The notes under the pieces are model-generated. The model had not been told where the DNA came from and did no database searches. It worked only from the letters and a program-made list of their open reading frames with translations. From RYN-433 sp036558265 (GTDB taxonomy: Bacteria; Planctomycetota; Phycisphaerae; Tepidisphaerales; Tepidisphaeraceae), in assembly GCA_036558265.1 (NCBI GenBank), contig DATBFY010000589.1, positions 1 through 13,606 on the forward strand: a stretch of 13,606 nt of DNA, read 5' to 3'. This document shows positions 6,487 through 13,606 of the stretch, in pieces (the stretch's first letter is position 1; each line of letters starts with the position of its first letter). Made by a program: the position numbers and the translations under genes.

Positions 6487-9400
6487 TCAAGCTCCGGCCT
6501 TGTGAACGGCCCCGACGGGCGTGCCCGCCGATGCCACTGCGCTCGTCGCCTTCGCCCCGGACGGCTTCTGCTGCTGCTTCTGCCCGGCCGCCGGTTGCTT
6601 GGCGCCGATCAGCAGGATCGGCGCGGCAATGGCGATCGACGAATACGTGCCGATTAATATGCCAATGAGAAGAATGAAAGTAAAGCCGTGGATCGCCGGG
6701 CCGCCCCAGACGTACATGACGAACAACGTCATCAGCGTGCTGCCGGCGGTCAGCAACGTTCGCGAGAGCGTCTGGTTGACCGAGTCGTTGATCAATTGGC
6801 GCGTGATCGTGCCGTACTTCCCGCGGTTCTCGCGGATGCGGTCGAACACGACGATCGTGTCCACCATCGAGTAGCCCATCACGGTCAAAACCGCCGCCAC
6901 GATCGTCATATTCAATCGGAACGCCTCGACCGCCAGGCCGCGGCCGACCAGGGTGTTCGCCAGCCAGTGCGACAGGCCGATCGCCCCGACGACCATGACC
7001 GTGTCGTGGATCATGGCGACGACGGTGGCGGTGCCGTACTTCATGTCGCCGAACCGCAGCCAGATCCAGATCATGATCGCCACGATCGAGCCGAGCGTGG
7101 CGAAGATCGCGGCGCGCTGGGTGTCGCCGGCGACCTGCGGGTCGAAGTTGCTCACCTTCTGAAGGCTGGCCTCGCGGCCGATGCCCTCGTTGACCAGTTT
7201 CCACGCCGGGCCGGCGAGTTTTTCGCGCCAGTCGGCCTCGTTCTTCGAGTAATCGAAGTTCTTGTTCGAGACCAGCACCGCCGCCGTGCGCGTCGGCGCG
7301 TCGGCGTGCGCGTTGCCGTCGAGGCGCACCACCTGGACGCGCTGCACCGCCTCGGCCTCCGCGCCGCTCGCGCCCAGTTGCGCGCGGCTCACCCGGTTGT
7401 AAATCTCACCCGGTGGCAGTGGCGGGTCGATGTTGCTCAGGACGATCGCCGCCCCGCCCGCCGGCGCGTCCGCGATCACCTCGCCGTTGATCCGGAACTG
7501 GTTGTTCTTCATCACGATCGGCTGGATCGCCCCCGCCTTGACCGCCTGGTCCACCGGCGCGTTGAAGTGGTCGAACCGGGAGGGGACCGCGACGTCCAGC
7601 ACGTCGTTCATCACCGCGAAGACGGCGTCGCTCACCTGCTTGCGGTCGGCGTTGGCGGTCACGACCGAGAACGTCTTGTACTTGTCCTTCTCGAACTGCT
7701 CGCCGACGGCCACGACCGACGGCTGGGGCACCTCGTCGGGCCGCTTGCCGATCCGCTCGCGCACCTGGCTGTCGCTCATCGGCGCCTTGGTCGTGAACTG
7801 CACCTCGGTGCCGCTCGCGAACTCCACGTCCAGCACCTTGCCCTGGCGTCCCTGCTGAACCAGCGCCGTCAAGCCCAGCACGACGAACAAGGTCGAGAAC
7901 GCGAGGAAGTACGGCACCTTCCCCATCCAGTCGATCTTCGGGTGCATCAGCTTGTTCCACGCCGGGAACGAGCGCGGGAAGCTGCCCAGGTCGCGCAGCC
8001 CGTACTTCTCGATCATGATCCCGAAGATCGTCTTGGTCACGAACAGCGCCGAGAACATCGACGCCAAAATGCCGATCAACAGCGTCAGGCCAAAGCCCTT
8101 GACCTCTTCCGAGCCGAAGTAGATCAGGAACGCGCTGGTGATCGCGGTCGTGACGTTGGAGTCCAGGATCGCGGTGAACGCACGGTCGTAGGCGTTGCGG
8201 ATCGCGAGCTTCAGCGACAACCCGCGCATCTGCTCCTCGCGGAGGCGCTCGAAGATCAGCACGTTGGCGTCCACCGACACGCCGATCGTCAGGACCAGGC
8301 CCGCGATGCCCGGCAGGGTGAACGTGGCCCCCATCATCCCCAGGATGCCCAGGATGATGATCAGGTTGAAGATCAGCGCCGCCAGCGCGACCAGGCCGGA
8401 CAGGTGGTAGTAGAAGAAGAGGAAGATGCCCACGACGATCAGGCCGGCGACGCACGAGAAGAGTCCCGCGCGCAGGTTCGCCTCACCGAGCTGCGGGCCC
8501 ACCTCGCGCTCGCTGATCGGCTCGTCCGCGAGCTGCGCGGGCAGCGAGCCGGCGTTGAGCGTGCTGGCGATGTAGTTGCCCTCCGCCTCGGCGTTGTCCG
8601 AGCCCAGGTCGATCTGCCCGCGGTCGCCGATCTGGCTGCGGATGTTGGGCGCGGTGATGATCTTGTTGTCCAGCACCGTCGCCAGCGGCTTGTTGATGTT
8701 GGCGCCGGTCAGCTTGCTGAAGAACGCCCCGCCCACCGGGTCGAACTCGAACGTGACGATCCACTTGCTGGTCTGCTGGTCCCGCTGAAGCGCCGAGTGT
8801 TGCAGGCCCCAGTCCTTGCCGCTCTCGCCGTGCACCATTGACTTCTCGGGCGTCGTCCACGCCAGCGCATAAGACTTGTCGCGCCACGCGAAGATCGACT
8901 CGCGCCGCCCGAAGGTCTCGGGCTTGTCCACGATGAACCAGCGCGACTGGTCACCCGCCTGCGGCGCGGGGCCCTCGCCGCCGGGATCGAGCCGCTTCAC
9001 CATCTCCGGCTGTTCGACCCGCGGGTTGTCCACCAGGATGTGGAACTCCAGCACGCCCGAGCCGCGCAACAGTCGCTTAAGGTCGGCGGCGTCGTCGATC
9101 GCGCTCTTGCTGGCGGTGTACTTCGGGTAGAGCTGGGCGAACTGGTCGATCAGCTCCTTGCGCTCCGGGAAACGATCCTTGAGGGCTGCAAGCTCCTTGT
9201 TCTTGTCCGGCGAGTCCGACGCGACCAGCGATTCCAGGTCGTCCACCGACATGTTGCTCTGCTCGATCCGCGCCTTGGCGTCGTCGTAGGCGGCCTTCAC
9301 TTCGGCGCGGTCCAACGCGAGCTGGTCCACGTTCTTGTCGTTGGACTTCTTCGCCTGGTCCAGCTTGGCGTCCAGGTCCTTGAGCTTGTCGTAATGCGCC

Positions 9401-9945
9401 GTGAGCTGGGCGAACAGGGCCTCGCGCTGCTTGTTTCCCTTCGCGAGGTTCGCCAGCGCCTTGGCGCGCTCGTCGCCCTTGAGGTTCTCGACCGCCGCCA
9501 GCACCTGGGCGCTGCTCAGGTTGTACGTGTCGATCCGGTCGCGCAGCGCCTGGTAATCCTGCTTGACCTTGCCGGCGCCCTCCTTGCTCATCGACGAGCG
9601 GGGGAGCTGGATCTCCAGCCGCGTGTCCCCCTGCGGACGCCAGATCAGGTTCCGCACCCCCTGCGGATCCACCCGCTTCTTCAGGAGCGCCGCCACCTGC
9701 TCCGCCAGCGGCGTCCCGCTCGTGTCGTGGAACCCGCCCGGCGGGGGCTTGATCTCGTACAGCAGGCTCGTCCCGCCCGCGATGTCGATGCCCGGCTTGA
9801 GGTTCACCTTCTCGTTGAACCCGACGCGCGGGTTGAAGAACTTCTCGATCGAGAAGATCCCGTCGGTCAGCTTCGGGATTCCGAAGAGCCCGAGGAACAG
9901 CACCACGAGGATGAGCGTCACGCGCCCGGCGTAATTCTGAGGCAT
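6487..9945 (-). CDS. secDF: SecDF fusion, proton-driven protein translocase subunit with large insertions
   Basis: SecD and SecF use the proton gradient to help pull exported proteins through SecYEG and release them on the outer face of the membrane. Here they are one 1152-residue chain. The start MPQNYAGRV at 9945 has AGGA 9 nt upstream; a longer frame to 10035 would overlap yajC. SecD part: helix 1 (about 8-23), PGIDIAGG (51-58), a charged insertion (about 120-290), NINKPLATVLDNKIITAP (416-433), five more helices (about 490-645) and VDANVLIFERLREE (558-571) with the conserved Asp559. SecF part: helix about 675-697, LDVEFASGTEV (705-715), a large periplasmic region to about 945, then five helices with GYSMVDTIVVFDRIREN (1024-1040). 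E. coli SecD plus SecF total about 940 residues, so the excess lies in the two insertions. The C-terminal tail is Gln/Lys/Ala-rich. It follows yajC by 31 bp, in the classic tgt-yajC-secD-secF order. Confidence 0.95.
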   Translation of the reverse strand: MPQNYAGRVTLILVVLFLGLFGIPKLTDGIFSIEKFFNPRVGFNEKVNLKPGIDIAGGTSLLYEIKPPPGGFHDTSGTPLAEQVAALLKKRVDPQGVRNLIWRPQGDTRLEIQLPRSSMSKEGAGKVKQDYQALRDRIDTYNLSSAQVLAAVENLKGDERAKALANLAKGNKQREALFAQLTAHYDKLKDLDAKLDQAKKSNDKNVDQLALDRAEVKAAYDDAKARIEQSNMSVDDLESLVASDSPDKNKELAALKDRFPERKELIDQFAQLYPKYTASKSAIDDAADLKRLLRGSGVLEFHILVDNPRVEQPEMVKRLDPGGEGPAPQAGDQSRWFIVDKPETFGRRESIFAWRDKSYALAWTTPEKSMVHGESGKDWGLQHSALQRDQQTSKWIVTFEFDPVGGAFFSKLTGANINKPLATVLDNKIITAPNIRSQIGDRGQIDLGSDNAEAEGNYIASTLNAGSLPAQLADEPISEREVGPQLGEANLRAGLFSCVAGLIVVGIFLFFYYHLSGLVALAALIFNLIIILGILGMMGATFTLPGIAGLVLTIGVSVDANVLIFERLREEQMRGLSLKLAIRNAYDRAFTAILDSNVTTAITSAFLIYFGSEEVKGFGLTLLIGILASMFSALFVTKTIFGIMIEKYGLRDLGSFPRSFPAWNKLMHPKIDWMGKVPYFLAFSTLFVVLGLTALVQQGRQGKVLDVEFASGTEVQFTTKAPMSDSQVRERIGKRPDEVPQPSVVAVGEQFEKDKYKTFSVVTANADRKQVSDAVFAVMNDVLDVAVPSRFDHFNAPVDQAVKAGAIQPIVMKNNQFRINGEVIADAPAGGAAIVLSNIDPPLPPGEIYNRVSRAQLGASGAEAEAVQRVQVVRLDGNAHADAPTRTAAVLVSNKNFDYSKNEADWREKLAGPAWKLVNEGIGREASLQKVSNFDPQVAGDTQRAAIFATLGSIVAIMIWIWLRFGDMKYGTATVVAMIHDTVMVVGAIGLSHWLANTLVGRGLAVEAFRLNMTIVAAVLTVMGYSMVDTIVVFDRIRENRGKYGTITRQLINDSVNQTLSRTLLTAGSTLMTLFVMYVWGGPAIHGFTFILLIGILIGTYSSIAIAAPILLIGAKQPAAGQKQQQKPSGAKATSAVASAGTPVGAVHKAGA

Positions 9946-9976
9946 TTTGAAAAGTCCTGAGTCCTGGGTACGTCGA

Positions 9977-10336
9977 TTACTTCGTCTCGGTTTTCGCGTC
10001 CTCGTCCATGACGCGGTGGATCGCGTTGCGGGCAAACTTGATCTTCACGTTGTTGGTCTCGTCCACCTTCACGGTCACTTCCTTCTCGTTGACCTGCGTG
10101 ATCGTCCCCATGATGCCGCCGATCGTTTGCACGCGCTGCCCCGGCTTGAGCTTCTGCAACAGGTCCGTCCGCTGCTTGTCCTGGTTCCGCTTCGACCGGA
10201 ACACGAAGAAGTAGAGGACGGCCACGCCCAGCAGGAGGGGGATCAGGGGGCTCTGGAGGATCGACGGCGGCTCCTTGGGGGAGCTAGCGGCTTGCTGGGT
10301 GGCCTGGGCCAGCAGGGTCAAGAGCTGAGTCAACAA
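9977..10336 (-). CDS. yajC: Preprotein translocase accessory subunit YajC
   Basis: YajC is a small single-helix inner-membrane protein associated with SecDF and YidC. The 119-residue chain has a short N-terminal extension, one helix (about 31-47, LIPLLLGVAVLYFFVFR), then the family's cytoplasmic domain: LLQKLKPGQRVQTIGGIMGT and KFARNAIHRV. E. coli YajC has 110 residues, so the length is normal. The predicted start is TTG at 10336, 8 nt after AGGA (10345-10348); there is no ATG or GTG before the helix in this frame. An ATG at 10341 is in another frame and encodes only MPC before a stop that overlaps the yajC start. The gene lies 86 bp downstream of tgt, separated by a large inverted repeat, and 31 bp upstream of secDF. 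The TTG start is inferred from spacing. Confidence 0.93.
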   Translation of the reverse strand: MLTQLLTLLAQATQQAASSPKEPPSILQSPLIPLLLGVAVLYFFVFRSKRNQDKQRTDLLQKLKPGQRVQTIGGIMGTITQVNEKEVTVKVDETNNVKIKFARNAIHRVMDEDAKTETK

Positions 10337-10361
10337 GGCATTTTTCCTTTCGATGCGAACA

Positions 10362-10437
10362 GGGTTCAGGGATCGTGATTCGGGGTTCAGGAATGGGCGA
10401 TGCTTCTCCTGAACCCTGAACCCTAAACCCTGAACCC
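10362..10437. repeat. Inverted repeat of telomere-like heptamers between tgt and yajC
   Basis: Two 30-bp arms (10362-10391 and 10408-10437) flank a 16-nt loop. The right arm is four tandem heptamers plus two bases; read on the minus strand they are GGGTTCA, GGGTTTA, GGGTTCA, GGGTTCA. The left arm is the degenerate complement: 24 of 30 positions pair as Watson-Crick and two more as G-U in the minus-strand transcript, including 10- and 9-bp perfect ends. The tgt stop codon (10423-10425) lies inside the right arm, so the last four Tgt residues (G-F-R-V) come from the repeat. It probably represents a dispersed intergenic repeat element (REP-like) that folds in the tgt-yajC transcript; copies elsewhere in the genome cannot be checked here. 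Confidence 0.85.
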
Positions 10438-11583
10438 TCCCGAGGCGTCGTCGTCGTCATTACCGGTCGGTCCCAGCGAACTGCGGGGGTCGCTGCGGCG
10501 AAAATCGTCAAACGTGCCGCCGGCGATGGCCCGGCGGAGATCCGCCATGAACCGTTGGTAGAACCGGATATTATGCACGGAAACCAGAACCGGGCCAAGC
10601 ATCTCGCCGGCAAAAAAGTAATGCCGGAGCGCGCCACGCGTGAAATGCCGGCAGGCGTAGCAGTCGCACCCGGCTTCGATGGGGCCGGTGTCACGCTGGT
10701 ACCGGCTGTTGCGCAGGCGGATGGGTCCGGTCGCGGTGAAGGCGTACGCGTTGCGGCCGTTGCGCGTCGGCAGGACGCAGTCAAACATGTCCACGCCTGC
10801 GGCGACCGCGGTGGCGATGTCACGCGGATAACCGACCCCCATCAGGTATCGCGGCTTGTCGGCGGGGAGAAGAGGGGTGACGACGGAGAGGATCTGCTTC
10901 ATCGCTTCGAACCCCTCTCCCACCGCTAGCCCACCGATCGCGTACCCTGGAAGGTCGAGGGCGATCAGTTCGGCTGCGCAGCGCTCGCGAAGGGCCTGAT
11001 CCGTGCCGCCCTGCACGATCCCGAAGAGCGCCTGGCGGTCCGGGCGGGCATGGGCGTCCAGGCACAGCCTGGCCCAGGTTAACGTCCGCTCAACCGCGGT
11101 CGCGTGGTATTCGAGAGGGGCGTTGGCCGGGGGGCACTCGTCAAAGGCCATGATGATGTCGGCCCCGAGGTCGTTCTGCACCTGCATCGACCGCGCCGGC
11201 GTGAGGTGGACGACACTGCCGTCCACGTGGCTGCGGAACGTGACGCCGTCATCGCCGATCTTGTTCAGACCGGCCAGCGAGAAGACCTGGAACCCCCCCG
11301 AATCGGTCAGGATCGGCCCCGGCCAGGCCATGAAGCGGTGCAGGTCACCCAGGTCGGCGACGACCTTTTCCCCCGGTCGCAGCATCAGGTGATAGGTGTT
11401 GGCGAGGATGCACTGCGCCCCCGTGGCGGCGACATGGTCGGGCAGCACGCCCTTGATCGTCCCCTGGGTGCCCACGGGCATGAATGCCGGCGTGTCAAAG
11501 GCGCCGTGCGGCGTGTGGACGCGCCCAAGCCGCGCCGCCGTGGCGGTGTCGGATTTCAGAAGCTCATATCTGACGGCGGGCAT
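10423..11583 (-). CDS. tgt: Queuine/preQ1 tRNA-guanine transglycosylase
   Basis: In bacteria Tgt exchanges guanine-34 in the anticodon of GUN tRNAs (Tyr, His, Asn, Asp) for preQ1, the precursor of queuosine. At 386 residues it is close to E. coli Tgt (375). Motifs: MPVGTQGTIKGV (35-46), ANTYHL (61-66), LTDSGGFQVFS (92-102) with Asp94, MAFDECPP (145-152), GIVQGG (188-193), GGLAVGE (217-223), and GVDMFDCVLPTRNGRN (263-278), whose first Asp (265) matches the known nucleophile. The zinc ligands Cys306, Cys308, Cys311 and His337 have exactly the E. coli spacing. The tail after about 365 is non-conserved (NDDDDASGGFRV), and its last residues and stop are provided by the inverted repeat. No Shine-Dalgarno precedes the ATG at 11583, and a good promoter sits so close that the mRNA may be leaderless. 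It heads the tgt-yajC-secDF group. Confidence 0.97.
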   Translation of the reverse strand: MPAVRYELLKSDTATAARLGRVHTPHGAFDTPAFMPVGTQGTIKGVLPDHVAATGAQCILANTYHLMLRPGEKVVADLGDLHRFMAWPGPILTDSGGFQVFSLAGLNKIGDDGVTFRSHVDGSVVHLTPARSMQVQNDLGADIIMAFDECPPANAPLEYHATAVERTLTWARLCLDAHARPDRQALFGIVQGGTDQALRERCAAELIALDLPGYAIGGLAVGEGFEAMKQILSVVTPLLPADKPRYLMGVGYPRDIATAVAAGVDMFDCVLPTRNGRNAYAFTATGPIRLRNSRYQRDTGPIEAGCDCYACRHFTRGALRHYFFAGEMLGPVLVSVHNIRFYQRFMADLRRAIAGGTFDDFRRSDPRSSLGPTGNDDDDASGGFRV

Positions 11584-11595
11584 CGGGGGGCGGGG

Positions 11596-11624
11596 ATGTT
11601 ACAGCGGCGAGGGACGGGGGGCAA
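11596..11624 (-). promoter_or_regulatory. Predicted sigma-70 type promoter of tgt-yajC-secDF
   Basis: On the minus strand, TTGCCC (11619-11624, 4 of 6) and TAACAT (11596-11601, 4 of 6) are separated by 17 bp. Transcription would begin around 11589, only about six nucleotides before the tgt ATG at 11583. The lack of any Shine-Dalgarno there agrees with a leaderless or nearly leaderless mRNA. It occupies most of the 55-bp gap after the glycosyltransferase gene. Confidence 0.45.
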
Positions 11625-11638
11625 AGAACGCCGCCTGC

Positions 11639-13606
11639 TTACTTCCGCAGCCGGTAGATGATCGCCGCGTCATCGTGATAGAGCGTTTCGAAACGTTCCG
11701 GGTGGGCGTTAACAATTGACAGTTCGGGCGGATTGGGCGCGGCGCCGTGCAGGTAGACCACCAGGTACCTGGCGCCGCTTGCAAACAGGTGGGCCAGCCA
11801 CGCGTCCGGGTCGGTGTCGGTGGTCAGGGCGGCGGCGAAGGCGGGCGCGATCTGCTCGCCAGACAGCCTGCCGGCGATCGGCGGCAGGTCGTGGATGTGC
11901 GTGATGCCCCGGCGCGTCGGGACGTAGAGCAGCGGCCGCCGATGGTCAAAACCACTCATCGGGTGGACGAGGAACGTGTTGGCATACGCCAGCGGTTCGT
12001 CCGGCGGCAGGGTGTCGATGAACTTCCAGTCGTAGGCGACCGACTTGTACTGCGTCTGGTAGGCGGGAATGAACGCGATCTCGCGACAGCCCTTGATAAA
12101 CGCCTTCCAGTAGACGAAGACCAGGCCGGCGAGGATCAGGACGGCGATGCCCGAGCCGAAGCCGACCATCTCGTTGCGCCTGGCGGGGAAGTGCACCAGC
12201 AGCCATGCGACCGCCAGGCCCGCGGCAGTAATCAGCGCCGCGCTGGTGACCAGCTCGGCAACGACCGCGCCGTGGGCGCCGCTCAGCGAGAATCCGGTCG
12301 CCCACGCGGGCACGAAGACGACCGCGGCCGCGACCCATTGCAGTGCGGGCTTGGTTACCCACGATTCAATCGCGATGGCGGCCGCGGCGAAGAGCAGGAC
12401 GAACGCCGGAAAGAGGAACCGTACCTCGGCGTAGGGTGAGCTTGCCAGGTAGACCGCCAGCGCCACGAGCGGTCCGAGCAGGCACATGCGGATCAGCGGA
12501 TCAGACCCGAGCCGGCGAAACCTCCCGGCAAAGGCGGCCGTTAATGCCGCGAGCAACACGATCGTCGGGGCGCGCGGCAGGCTCTGGTCACGGGTCGTCA
12601 GCAGCGCCCAGACCGAGCCGACGCCCGACAGTTGCGGGCTGCGCGCGGTCGCGAACAGCCCATGAAGTACCGTGTGCCCCGCGACCCTGACCTCCACGGG
12701 GTAGATCGGATTGCCGGTGAGAACCACGTTGCGGACATACCACGGCCCGGCGAGAAGCAGGGCGGCGCCGGCTGCGATCGCATACGACCATGGCCGCCAG
12801 CGGACGCGGATCGGCGCGTCGATCAGCAGCAAGAGCGCGGGAACCGCCAGCAGGGCGGTGAACTTGGTCGCCAGCAAGAGGCCCAGCGCCACGCCGACGC
12901 GCCACGGCCCCAGGCGATCGCGCATCCGGTCCGCGGCACACCCGGCGACGACGCAGGCGAAGAACGCCGTCAGGTAAAGGTCATCCTTCTCCATGATCGA
13001 CTGCCGCAGGATCGGCTGCGAGAGCACCAACGCCAGGCCGACGATCGCCGCGACCCCCGCGCGCGCCCCAATGGCGCGCATCAGGCGCAGGGCCGCGAAG
13101 AAGATCAGCGGCACCGCCGGCAACTGGACGTTATGCGCCAGGACGTCGTTGCCCACCGGCGCGATCCACCAGGCGATGAACGTCGAGCCCGCCAGCGGCG
13201 AATACGTGTTCGCCGGGTTGAAAAACCAGGTCTCGAAAAGCGATAGCCGCCCGGTCTGCAGCCACCGCACCGCCGCCGGGAAGTGATAGGTGACCGCGTC
13301 GTTGGCCATCACCGGCATGGGCCGCTGTTCCCACCCAGTCGTGGCGACATAGGCGACGGCGAAGAGCGTGCAGGCGAGGACGACCCAGCGGTCGTCCGCC
13401 CGCGTGAACGGCACCGCCGCTGCGGCAGGGACGACGCGCGCCGGCGCGAAGTAAAGGACGGCCGACAGCGCGAGCGTGGTGATCGCGATCATCAGCGGGC
13501 TGAGAATTCCGAGTACGCCCGGGAGCGTCACCGCAAGGTACTGGACGAGGAAGTTGAGCAGCAGCACGTCCGCCGCGCGGTCGGCCCAATCCGTCGCGAC
13601 GCGTCG
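11639..13606 (-). CDS. Polytopic GT-C type glycosyltransferase (PMT/ArnT-like), N-terminus outside window
   Basis: An integral membrane protein of at least 655 residues. The frame stays open to the right edge beyond the GTG at 13567 (R-R-V-A-T-D-W-A-D-R-A-A-D before it), so the true start is probably outside. There are about ten or more hydrophobic helices. Numbering from the GTG, the first large extracytoplasmic loop carries NDAVTYHFPAAVRWLQTG (89-106); an acidic residue in this loop is the usual catalytic site of lipid-phosphate-sugar-dependent GT-C enzymes. Further signs are MEKDDLYLTAFF (192-203) and GPWYVRNVVLTGNPIYP (in the middle third). The last 140 or so residues form a soluble extracytoplasmic domain. 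The enzyme should transfer a sugar from a polyprenyl-phosphate donor on the outer face of the membrane; donor and acceptor cannot be told. The stop is 55 bp before tgt, which has its own predicted promoter. Confidence 0.72.
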   Translation of the reverse strand, partial: RRVATDWADRAADVLLLNFLVQYLAVTLPGVLGILSPLMIAITTLALSAVLYFAPARVVPAAAAVPFTRADDRWVVLACTLFAVAYVATTGWEQRPMPVMANDAVTYHFPAAVRWLQTGRLSLFETWFFNPANTYSPLAGSTFIAWWIAPVGNDVLAHNVQLPAVPLIFFAALRLMRAIGARAGVAAIVGLALVLSQPILRQSIMEKDDLYLTAFFACVVAGCAADRMRDRLGPWRVGVALGLLLATKFTALLAVPALLLLIDAPIRVRWRPWSYAIAAGAALLLAGPWYVRNVVLTGNPIYPVEVRVAGHTVLHGLFATARSPQLSGVGSVWALLTTRDQSLPRAPTIVLLAALTAAFAGRFRRLGSDPLIRMCLLGPLVALAVYLASSPYAEVRFLFPAFVLLFAAAAIAIESWVTKPALQWVAAAVVFVPAWATGFSLSGAHGAVVAELVTSAALITAAGLAVAWLLVHFPARRNEMVGFGSGIAVLILAGLVFVYWKAFIKGCREIAFIPAYQTQYKSVAYDWKFIDTLPPDEPLAYANTFLVHPMSGFDHRRPLLYVPTRRGITHIHDLPPIAGRLSGEQIAPAFAAALTTDTDPDAWLAHLFASGARYLVVYLHGAAPNPPELSIVNAHPERFETLYHDDAAIIYRLRK

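Noticed and set aside
6688..8841. A 717-codon open frame on the plus strand, antisense to secDF
   Set aside because: Its translation is dominated by Arg, Asp, His, Val and Gln in runs with no domain pattern, as expected for the complement of a GC-rich gene, while the opposite strand encodes unmistakable SecDF.
9946..10035. 30-residue N-terminal extension of SecDF overlapping yajC
   Set aside because: It is Arg/Ser/Thr-rich and in the reading shadow of the yajC end; the family-like start MPQNYAGRV followed by the first helix is at 9945.
10408..10437. CRISPR array or true telomere from the tandem heptamers
   Set aside because: The units are only 7 bp without spacers, number about four, and lie inside an operon, so neither a CRISPR array nor a chromosome end fits.
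12632..13246. A 204-codon plus-strand frame antisense to the glycosyltransferase
   Set aside because: Its composition is Arg/Asp/Gln/His-rich with no recognisable motif, and the opposite strand encodes a clear polytopic membrane protein.

Overview
The window is GC-rich bacterial chromosome, most likely from a member of the Planctomycetota, possibly Phycisphaerae-like. The main clues are a membrane protein ending in the zinc ribbon C-x2-CGYDLRG...RCPECG, which is typical of that phylum, a fused SecD-SecF protein with large insertions, and codon use dominated by G/C third positions. No sequence comparison was possible, so the phylum is an inference.

Layout from left to right. (1) Positions 3-1325 (+) hold the C-terminal half of the disaggregase ClpB, cut by the left edge. 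A strong hairpin (1361-1404) separates it from convergent minus-strand genes. (2) The minus-strand block 1413-4403 holds a DUF932-like protein with its own promoter, and an apparent two-gene operon of glycerate 2-kinase followed by a membrane-anchored zinc-ribbon protein. (3) Positions 4669-4890 (+) hold an isolated 73-residue Lys/Pro/Ala-rich protein with a very strong Shine-Dalgarno sequence and its own terminator. (4) Positions 4988-6256 (-) hold a membrane-anchored protein with two LysM domains. (5) The block 6487-11583 (-) holds tgt, yajC and a secDF fusion, in the order known from Escherichia coli and many other bacteria. (6) Positions 11639 to the right edge (-) hold a polytopic GT-C type glycosyltransferase whose N-terminus lies outside the window.

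How the genes work together. Tgt inserts the queuosine precursor into tRNA, and YajC and SecDF are accessory parts of the Sec translocon. The LysM protein downstream of secDF and the GT-C enzyme upstream of tgt act in or at the cell envelope, so the right half is mainly an envelope/secretion neighbourhood. Glycerate kinase feeds glycerate into lower glycolysis, and ClpB handles protein aggregates.

I do not see a new defence, mobile or biosynthetic system; this is mostly a housekeeping region. The most unusual points are a roughly 160-residue charged, probably coiled-coil insertion in the periplasmic domain of SecD together with an enlarged SecF periplasmic domain, a 76-bp inverted repeat of telomere-like heptamers that supplies the tgt stop codon, the small Lys-rich gene, and unusual starts for tgt (apparently leaderless) and yajC (TTG). 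No tRNA, rRNA, CRISPR array or transposase was found.
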